Of a DNA stretch of 64,000 nt, positions 55,506 through 64,000 are shown in pieces; the stretch's first letter is position 1, and every line of letters begins with the position of its first letter. Made by a program: the position numbers and the translations under genes. The stretch covers positions 142,937 through 206,936 of the forward strand of contig VWYX01000252.1 of the NCBI GenBank assembly GCA_013396525.1, read 5' to 3'. The notes beneath the pieces are model-generated. The model was given only the letters and a program-made list of their open reading frames with translations, was not told the DNA's origin and did no database searches. Origin of the DNA: Chaetorhynchus papuensis (taxonomy: Eukaryota; Chordata; Aves; Passeriformes; Rhipiduridae).

Positions 55506-56379
55506 AGGAAGGAAAGGCCCTCCTGCAGCAACATCTGCCATGTGCCACGTGTGTGCAAGCAGGGAAAAGAGATTTAGCAAGGAAACACACACCCAGAAAA
55601 AGCAGAGAAGGTGCTGCTGCACTCTCGAGAGTGGCATTTGCCTGCCAAGGTCCTCTCTGTGCCACCGTTGCTGCAGACTGGGATTCCCTGCTCGGCTCTG
55701 GCGTGGCTCAGCATCCTGCCAGTGAGCTAATCAGGTCAATGCATTTTTAACAGGGCATAGGAAATCTTTATATCTTTTGTCAGGCTCATTCTTCTCCCCT
55801 GTCTCTCTGTGGGGGCTGAATTATTTAATGCTGAATATCAAGCAGGGCCGGTTTCCCTGCGCCGGCTGCTGACGGTGCGTTTTAGGGCTGCCGAGATTGG
55901 CAGGTGGCTGTGCTCCGAGCTGGGCCCAGGGGGAACCCAGCAGATTACCTGCTTGCAGCCAGATTTATGGAATAACTGGGGTCCTTCCGGGCATCTGGAC
56001 AAGTGGGATAGATTTGGAGAAGGGATGAGCCGTGCCAGAACAGGGTGCTCACAAATCACACCATTCCCTGTCTCCCTAATCCATCTCCATGTGCAGCGAG
56101 AGCATCAGCTGGAGTTTGGATGTTGATTTCCATGCTGGGAAAGGCTGGGAGAGCAGAGCAGGGCACTCACCCCAGCAGATCCCTGGTTTGGGCACCATGG
56201 TGGGCAGGGATGGGGTGACAGGGAGCGTGTGGCAGCGGGCACAGGTTGTGTGTGGCGAGGAGCACCCGTGGGCACACAAACACAAAGGGCTGGTTTGTGT
56301 ATCGGGGTTTATCTTTCCCATTAATGGCTTTCTAAATTGGTGGCAGTGGAGCAAAAAACCCAATCTGAACTCGGAGCAT

Positions 56380-56600
56380 GCATGATTACTATTGTAATAA
56401 CCTTGGCTAATAAGAATATGATGTGGTGTTAGGCTGGGAAAGAAAACACATTTCTCATTAGCTTTTTGATTAATTACTCCACATAATTTCCTAGGGGGAC
56501 ATGCCTGGGACTGATTGCCTTTGCTTTTGACGCGTGGAAGTGGTTTACCTTAACTTAATAATTTTCTCGGTGACATTTTAATGGCAGGCCCCAATTAATC
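56380..56600. promoter_or_regulatory. AT-rich island
   Basis: It carries ATTGTAATAACC, CTAATAAGAATATG, TTTTTGATTAATTACTCC and CCCCAATTAATCTCC. No gene is visible; regulatory use is inferred. Confidence 0.28.
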
Positions 56601-58909
56601 TCCAGTCACTGGGCAAAGGGCAGGCCCTCACCCTCCCCTCGCTCCTCTGGGGGTTCAGAGCATGCCCCTTGCCCACCCTTCTCCAGGACAGGGCAGAGGA
56701 GCTGCCTGGAGGTGAGTGTTAAGGTCAGGGTTGGGCAGCCACTGACAGAGGTTTGGGCTCCAAGATCCTGGTCCTCCCTGCCCTGCCCCACACATGATGC
56801 TCCGGCTTCTCAGGGCTTTAAGTACCTAGGAATGCAACAGCTGCGCAGCCCCGTCCTCTCCCGGCGCTGCCAGGGATCCAGCTGTTCCCAGGCATATGTT
56901 TACATGGCCTGGAAGCGACCGATTTCCTTCCGTGCGTTATAATATAAATATTTTACAGGAGCTAAAATATTCAACGCTCGTTTGATGTTGCCACATGGAG
57001 TGGGATCAAATGAGGGTGGGAAAGGAGGGGAAAACAGGAGAGGGGAGCAAGCAGAGACTCATTTGTTTCCCTGCCTGGAAATGGAGCAGTGCTGCATATT
57101 TCTGCATCAGGAAATTACCCAGAACGGTGATCTCTGCTCACTGCTCCAGGAGCAGGTGCTTGGCTGGTGCCGGCGCAGCTCCGCACGGGGCCGTGTCTGA
57201 TGTGGCTGCGGGGCTGGGACTGTCCCAGTGGCACATCCTGCACCTGGGATGTGCATCCCACATGCACTCTCTGGCTGAGCCCGTGCTCTACACCAGCACT
57301 AAAACGTTGGCAGGTCCAGTCAAACTCTTACTAAGTTAAATGTCAGGGTGATTCCAGGCCTTGCCGTGCTGTCCTGGGGCTGTTGCCTTGGTGCTGGGAT
57401 GGAGGGATGTGGGATGTGGGTGGGCATGGCTGGGCAGCACCCCTGGGCACGCTCACCTGGAGCAGGTGCTGGCCGGGAGGAGAAGAGCCAGCAATATTTA
57501 TGTTTCCATCCAAATGCATGGATCAAAGCCGACACTTTAATCTGTTCAACAACATCTCAAGGATAAAAAAGTTGCAGGCAAATCACAGGCCTAAATTGGT
57601 AATATATTTCTGCTTGTCAGTTGACAAATCACTTTACAAACCCCTTCTGCATCTTCCCACGGTCCCTGGGTGTGCTGGTTTGGGATGTGCCTGCCTTCAT
57701 CCCTCTGTGTCCTGGTGTTTGTGCCACACTCCTCCTCAGGAGGGATGCGCTGGGAGGGTTTGGCAGCGGTTGGGGAAGTTGGGGCTGCTGGTGCTTCGGT
57801 TTTCTCCCTGGCCCAAACCAGTGTTTCTCTCCCTCACATTTTACTCCCCTTCACAGCCAGAGCGTGGCTGGGGATGTGGCTGACTCCAGCCCACTGTGGT
57901 GATCATGGCACACCATTGCTGTGGATGCAGTCCAGATTCCAGTGGAGCAGCCGAGGAGTCCCTGCCAGACAGGGCTCAGAGCAGAGGGATCCTGCGGGGA
58001 GACAGCACTCAGTGCCAAGGGGTTTTTCTGCCTTGACTTCTTTTTATTGAGTTTCTTTTTCTCTTCTTTCTCTCTCCTGGCCAGTGCCAGGCCGAGTTGA
58101 TGAATTATCCCAATATATATTCTGTCTGGAAAGAAAACACATATCATATATATCTTTGACAAGTTATTATTCTTCCTTATCAGAATATGTGAGCATCCAG
58201 CCACGCCATAACTCACCCTCCGTGGCGCTCATGGATCCAGGCGGGAGCAGCGTGGCAGCTCCGGCTGATCCCGAGTCCCCAGCTCGGCCCTGGCTGGGTG
58301 AGCCCTGGTGGGATGCTCTGGGGTGGGGGCACAGGCAGAGAACTGCGTGCCTCCGCCTGCCAGCCGGGGAGAGGGCCTGGGCGGAGGCAAGAGCACCACG
58401 TCGAGCTAATTCAGCGCCTGCCTCACCTCCAGCTGATTGCTGCAAATTAAATTTCACGCCAATGAGCCGGAGGAGCCGGCGTGCGGCGCGGCAGCGCGGG
58501 GGGAGAGGGGCGGCTGGCGCGGGCAAGCTGCAGAGCTGGCACAGCCTCCTGCCCAGCTCGGGGGGCACACGGTGCCTGTCCATGCCCCTGTGCTGGCCCT
58601 GAGCCCCTCCACAGCGCGTGCCCCCTTCTGCCCCTACAGGTGCCACGGGTTGGGCAAGAATCAGTTCACAGATGAGTGAGCAAACATTTCTGGTTGTTCC
58701 TCCACAGAATGACAGCCTCAGACTCTGGAATGAAGCCCAGCAGGAGACCTGCTCTGGTCTGCAGCAGGATGACAGGGCACAGAGCCGGCCCCAGGGTGCT
58801 CGGGGTGCAGGGTGGGCTCTCCACAGGTGGGAGGAGTGGGATGCATCCAGGTGTGCTGTGCGTGCCTGGATGCAGAACTGCGAGCAGTGGGAGTGCTCCC
58901 ATCCCCACT

Positions 58910-59110
58910 GTAGTGCCTTTAATGTTGGACTTATTAAGATAATAACTGCTCCATCTCCGCCGGTTTGAAACATGATCTAATAGGAATCTTACAACAAAAG
59001 TTGCCAAGCAGCCAGGCCAGGATTTACTAATAGACTCCGAGCGTGCTGTAACTGAGATGGAAATTAATTTAGTGATTAGGAGATTAATAAATGGAGCAGA
59101 GCATATCCTT
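58910..59110. promoter_or_regulatory. AT-rich island
   Basis: It contains TTATTAAGATAATAAC, CATGATCTAATAGG, GGAAATTAATTTAGTGATTA and GGAGATTAATAAATGG. Four TAAT-type sites cluster in 60 bases near 59060. Confidence 0.3.
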
Positions 59111-61689
59111 TCCTTTAAAGGCCGGGAGGAAGCATTGGGATGTGGCATTCCCGTGGTGCCTTCACGGGAAGTGTTCAACTCTTTAATCTCGATGCTTCCT
59201 TCCAGGCTCTGGGGCGAGGCTGCGGGAGAAGCTGCGCTGCCTCATTTTCTATTAAATCCCATCTTCCTCCCCAGGTGTTTGTTAGCATTCTTTTGTCTTC
59301 ACAGACACCTGAGCCGGGCTTTTGGGGAGAAAAATCCCGATCCACCCCCTCGCCTCCAACCCTTCTGAATCCGGGACAGCGGCAGCGCTGGGAGCACACG
59401 GAGGGAGGGAGCGACGGCTTGCAGCCTGCCCCTCTTTATTGCTGTTGGTTCTGTTTAGTAGCAGCTGTGCATCCATATTTATTGAGGGGAAGGGAAGGAA
59501 AACTGTCGGTAATCCCAGGGAAGTGAACATCTTGTAATTACCCGGGTAGCTCGGCTGGCGTGGGCGCACACGGGCTCCCGGGAGCGCGGCTCCAGAGTCC
59601 CAGCTCTGGGTCACCGTGGAGGGCAGACAGGAAGGGTGGGATGTTAAACATGCTCTGAGCATTGCAGGGGGAAAAGGGACTGATGCACAAGTCTGAGCCA
59701 GGAAAGGAGTGGCCTCCTGCCCAGTGGCTCCTTGGCTGGGGTAAGGTGAGAGTTGCTTCCCTCCCCGAAATGGTGTTGGGACCAAAAGCTGGGGTGGGGG
59801 ACAGTGAGTGACAGGGAATCTGTGCATTCCCTGGCTGTGCCTGGAGCAGTGGGAAGGACGGCTGAGGTGGGAAGCAGGGGGGAGACGCAAATGGTTTGAG
59901 GGCACGAGGTGCCCCTGGGCCAGGGGCAGGAAATGGAAGCCAGGACATCAACAGAGCTGGCAGCTCCTCTCCGCTGGCATTTCCAGAGGGCAAAACGTGA
60001 TCTCTTACAGATGCTGATAAGGCTTCTGAGCGAGGGCAGGAGTGTGAGATGAAGGGGAGCGTGCGTGCACACGCTTCTTCTCCCTCGCTTTTTCTCTCCC
60101 CTCGCTGTCTCCGGCACAGCCTTGCAAGAAGAAAAGCTTGTGGGCATCTGTGCTTCGCCTCTGCCTTCCCTGGGGGCCATCAATATGCAGAGAATGTTAC
60201 CTGGGCAGGGGCCCTTCCCTCTGTTCCGTCAAGGTCACGGCAGGAGCTCCTGGCTGCCAAGGATGGTCCTGGAGCAGAGCCGGGATGCTTGGGCAGAACG
60301 TGCTGCCCTGGAGGAGCAGGAGGATTAGGATGGATTTGTGTTGGCTGGGGCTCACGCTGGTGGCGTTACAGTGCAGCCAGGCTCCAGGAACCGTTCCCAA
60401 ATCCATGGTGCAGTATTTTCCCAGTGGGAAATCCACCCTCCTGCCCTCGGGGAGTGTAGGTGGGCGGACAGCATCCCTGCCGAGGACATGGTTTCTGTCC
60501 ATCCCTGCTCCTCAGCTCCTGGCACTGGGATGAAGGCAAATATTTGGAGAACGGCAGAGCCCGGCTTGCTTCAGACAGAGCCGGCAGCCTCTCAGAGGCT
60601 GGGATTAATTTGAAGGAATTTACTGGTGGGGTTTGTGGCAGAGAGAACAGTTTGCTTATTTCACACTCGTATGGCCACCTGCTACGAACTGTTTGTTCAG
60701 TTTCAAATTCTTTAATTAAAATCAACATAAAACAGATTGAAAACATCCCAAGAAGGGGATGCTTGATTTGCTGGAGGATATTGCAGCAAACGAGCCAAAG
60801 CACTCAGAAGACACCGGATCATGGGAAGCGCCCTGGGCGGACACTCGGGTGTGCCTGGGCCACCAGCCTGGGGCTGGGGGCAGGTGGCCCTGGGGCATTT
60901 CAGCTTCATCACCGAGGTGGAGTGGACGTGCTGCCTCCTTCTTTATCAGGATTCCCTTCCCGGTGTGGCCATCCCGGCAGTGCCTGGCGTGGCGGGCGCA
61001 GGCGCGTGGTGGAGGCTCAGCCCTTGGCGGAGCTGATCAGAGGCCTCCTCCAACAAACATCAAAGCTTCAATTAACAGGGGCCGCGTGCGACCCTCTTGC
61101 AGAGCCCAGATAAGAATAGAAATTTCCCTTGGAAAATGGATTTGTGTTTAGCTGCGTGTGCCGGGCGGTAAATGACCTGCTCCGCGCGGCACCGGAGAGG
61201 GGCCGGGGACAATTACGGTGCTCATTGGGAGCCGGTTATCTGAAGGAAACAGGCGCGCTGCTATTTAGCTGTCTAATATCCCAGTGGGAGGGAAGGCGGA
61301 ATTAAAACCCGTCTCTTTTCAGAGCCATTTCAATCTGAAGGATTCTTCCTTTATGCGGTGGCTTTTCATTTCAAGGGGCTTCTTCCTCTCTCCCAGGCCC
61401 TTATTTGCGTGTGGCCGCCTGCAATGGAGAAGGACGGCGAGGGGAAGGAGGGCTTGGCTGGGTCTGCACCCCGACATGGAGCCTCGGGATGCTCGGGGAG
61501 CGGGAGCAGCCTCTCCGCGGATTCCTCCCGGCGCCGGCATCTCCCGCTCCGATCCTGGCGAAACAATAACAACCACGCGGTGCAGAAAGTTAATCCAGAG
61601 CCAGATGGGCGTTTTAATAACTGGAAAGGTTAAAACAAGCCCTCCCCGGCTGCGCGCGGGCTCCCGCCAGCTCCCGCGCTCTGCGGGCC

Positions 61690-62035
61690 TGGGAGACCCA
61701 GAGCACCATGACTGTATTGATTCAATTATTCTCTACAATGTAATACTCTGCATTTGTGTGATAGCAACAAACAGAGTTGAAAGACATACAAAAATAAATG
61801 ATCTGAAAGTTAATATGGCTGAATGAGCAGCTCTGAATGAGGGGAGAGCGCTTTGGTTTTACATTGTGGAATCAATGGTGTGCAGAACAATGTCCTCCCT
61901 TCCCCGGGGCCCCGGGGGCCCTGCCTCAATCGATCACTATGCAAATTAATTGAATTCATGAAACCTGCATTGCTGGGTAATTGATGCTTCTTATAATTAC
62001 CTCCGAGTTATGAGCTTTTAGGGGATTTCATTGAT
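61690..62035. promoter_or_regulatory. AT-rich island with octamer
   Basis: ATTGATTCAATTATTC is followed by ATGCAAATTAATTGAATTC (octamer at 61939-61946) and GGTAATTGATGC. The block is bounded by GC-rich DNA. Confidence 0.33.
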
Positions 62036-62329
62036 CCCTGCTCGGGGACAGGGCCAGGGCAGGTTCCGGGGGTGAGGCTGAGGCACCGGGGCCCTCGCTG
62101 GGATCCCTGGGTGTGACAACCACTGTCCAGAGTTGGTGGGATTTCCAGAGCCTGGATGGTGTGGGGATGCAGCCCCTCGGGAAAGCACCTTCAGCTCCTT
62201 GGGGACCAGCAGGATGCAGAGGTGACAGTGACAGGTGCCACAGGAGCATGTGGCCGGGCTGGGCGTGCCTGACTGGTGGATCATGAGAGTGAACAGGTTG
62301 TATCCAAAGGGATAATAGGCTTATATAGC

Positions 62330-62450
62330 GCATTATTTAAGAAAAAGGGACAGGCAATTGAGCTCTGCAGACTAATTAGATTAAATTGATGAGCTCATCA
62401 GTATTGTGTGTAATTAAGATCAGAGCTAATTGCAGCTGTTTGATGCCCTG
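62330..62450 (+). promoter_or_regulatory. Desert element B (paired with element A)
   Basis: It contains GCAATTGAGC, TAATTAGATT (62373) and TTGATGAGCTCAT, then TAATTAAGATCAGAGCTAATT-like words, in the same order as element A at 51740-51850. An E-box/ATTA end (AATTGCAGCTG) follows. Confidence 0.45.
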
Positions 62451-64000
62451 CGTTACCCGAGGTGTCCCTTGCCCGGCTGGTGGGAAGTGGCTGGGCTCCC
62501 TGGGCTCCTGCTCACTCCAGGGAAGAGCAAGGGACATGTGGCTGTGCCCAGTTCATGCTGAGCTGGGGGCCAGGCAGGAGGGAATCTGGAGGTTTGAGCA
62601 AAGAGCTTTGTGCCAGAGGGAAAGAGCAAAGAGGGAGTGGGATAGGGTGGATGGAAAGTAAGAGAAGCAGAAGGGAACTGCGGCCATTGCTTCCTCTGGA
62701 GCAGGGATAGGATTTATCCAGACGGACACCGCTTCGCAGGACGGACAGTTCTGGCTGTGGCGTGGCGGCCGGAGCGGCCTGGGTATGGCTTTTATCCGTG
62801 CTCTTCCCTGTTTCCTATCCGATCTTTTCTCTTGCTCCTGCACCACCTCCTCCTCCCCTCTTCTCTCCCTTTATCCTCCCACCTCGCTTCTCTCTCCCGC
62901 TGTCTCACCTGCCTCACCCTCCCGCTCCCCCTCCCTGACACGGGTTCTCTGCAAAACCGCTTTGTGCCCCTCCAGGCCCTCCACGGGCGCCATTCCCGGG
63001 CCCTCCGTCCAGCTTTGGGAAGGGCTCCCACCCCTCCCTGCCGAGCCCCTCTGCGATGTTCCCCTCCCGGTGCTCAGCCGCCGCCCGCCCCGGCACTGCG
63101 CTCCCTCCGCTCCGGGCTCCTTGTCTCCGTCTCCAAGGTTACACCAACCGCTTCCCGCTCCTCTCCTGAGCTCCCAGCGGGATTTCCCGATGCTGTTCAC
63201 CAGTTGGGTTTTGTTCCTCACTGCCTTTCCCAGTTCTTCCACACCTTTCTGCATCCGGCCACTGCATCCGCCCTTGGAGAGCATCGCTTACACCTGGCTA
63301 AAGGGAAGGCAGGACTTTGCAGCACCTTCTCTTCAGAGAAATTCCCCTGGAACTCAGGGCTGAGCATCCAGGACCACTCCAGGGCATCCTGGCTGAGCTG
63401 GTGGCCCTCGGGGAGACCCCAGGCTGCTCCCCCGAGGCGGGGTGAGTTCCCGTGGGGGCTGCCTTCGGGGAGCTGCTCATTCTGGTGGGAATCCGGTCAA
63501 CAGGAGAGAAAACGTGAACATACAGCATTTATTTCTTTGTTAGTGGCTGCGGTCGCAGCTGTGGGGGCAGGAGCAGGCTCAGCCCCGGACAGGAGCCCTG
63601 CGATGCCTGTCCCCTCGCCACAGTGGGGCTCCCCAGGGCTAGAAAGGGGCTCGGAGTCCTTCCAGACCCCCCCGCAGCAGGTTCCCCCACGGCACACCCC
63701 TTCAGGGCGAGCATTTAGGGTCACTGCCTCGAGATAATGTCAGGGAGGTTTAACTCTAATCCTTTCTGCGGGGCTTTTCGCTTCTTACAGCCTGGAGAGT
63801 GACTGGAGGTGGGGGAAGAAAGCAAACCCCAAACCCCTTCCCAGATGTACGAGCAGCCTGAAATATCTCTGGCTTCTCTCTCTGCAATAACTGGAGGGAA
63901 CAGGAACAGATGTTTATAGGTCACGCTGCTGGTTTTTCCCTTTCTTTTCGACAAAATGTTTATTTTTCTCCAGTTTCTCCTGCTAGTGGGGAGCCGCGCC

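Larger units (their letters stand above)
49921..64000. other. Gene desert downstream of BUD13
   Basis: No exon, RNA gene or intact mobile element was recognised apart from one CR1 end and the GC minisatellite. AT-rich islands full of TAAT/ATTA words alternate with GC-rich, CR1-poor sequence. In mammals the corresponding side of BUD13 is a long desert. Open frames of up to 386 codons here are GC-rich or pyrimidine-rich artefacts. Confidence 0.7.

Noticed and set aside
56437..58142. Shared 15-base word GGAAAGAAAACACAT at 56437 and 58128
   Set aside because: It is short, A-rich and without further flanking similarity beyond loose AT-rich words; chance is a sufficient explanation.
62757..63737. 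326-codon open frame in the desert
   Set aside because: It reads a pyrimidine-rich, Ser/Leu/Pro low-complexity stretch with no recognisable family.

Overview
The window is avian nuclear DNA. It contains the conserved vertebrate block SIK3 – APOA1 – APOC3 – APOA4 – APOA5 – ZPR1 – BUD13, followed by about 14 kb with no recognisable gene. I infer a bird from the short introns, very GC-rich coding exons, several 3'-end fragments of CR1 LINEs, and an apoA-I of 264 residues, the length I know from chicken. I cannot name the species; nothing read here separates a passerine from other birds.

Positions 1-31100 hold the 3' part of SIK3 (+ strand). The first exon inside the window encodes the catalytic loop of the kinase. 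Twenty-one coding exons follow, through the activation loop, UBA domain, three PKA/14-3-3 sites and the long Gln/Pro/Ser-rich tail, to a stop at 29108 and a roughly 2 kb 3' UTR. Introns carry CR1 fragments and two small minisatellites. The upstream SIK3 exons lie outside the window.

Positions 32250-40385 hold the apolipoprotein cluster. APOA1 (+), APOC3 (-), APOA4 (+) and APOA5 (+) are all complete. All four share the same plan: a short signal-peptide exon ending in phase 1, a second coding exon ending in phase 2, and a final exon with the amphipathic repeats. A noncoding first exon precedes each, and each has a TATA-like box. APOA1 and APOC3 are tail to tail; APOC3 and APOA4 are head to head across about 0.9 kb, a natural place for a shared liver/gut control region. 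Together these genes encode HDL scaffold, lipoprotein lipase inhibitor, chylomicron/HDL protein and lipoprotein lipase activator.

Positions 40438-49900 hold two housekeeping genes on the + strand. ZPR1 has 14 coding exons and starts about 80 bases after the APOA5 stop. BUD13 has 11 coding exons and starts behind a cluster of GC boxes. The large BUD13 exon encodes a 13-residue Arg/Ser/Pro tandem repeat interrupted by a 95-N assembly gap; that gap length cannot be right, because the reading frame differs on its two sides.

Positions 49900-64000 show no convincing gene. AT-rich islands packed with TAAT/ATTA and ATGCAAAT-like words alternate with GC-rich DNA, as expected of a regulatory gene desert. 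In mammals the BUD13 side borders a long desert towards CADM1. Two islands 10.6 kb apart share a clearly related core. I found no wholly new biological system; the most unusual observations are that related pair of elements, the near-absent APOA5 3' UTR, the retained 5' UTR intron of APOA4, and a 30-base exact duplication flanking BUD13 exons.
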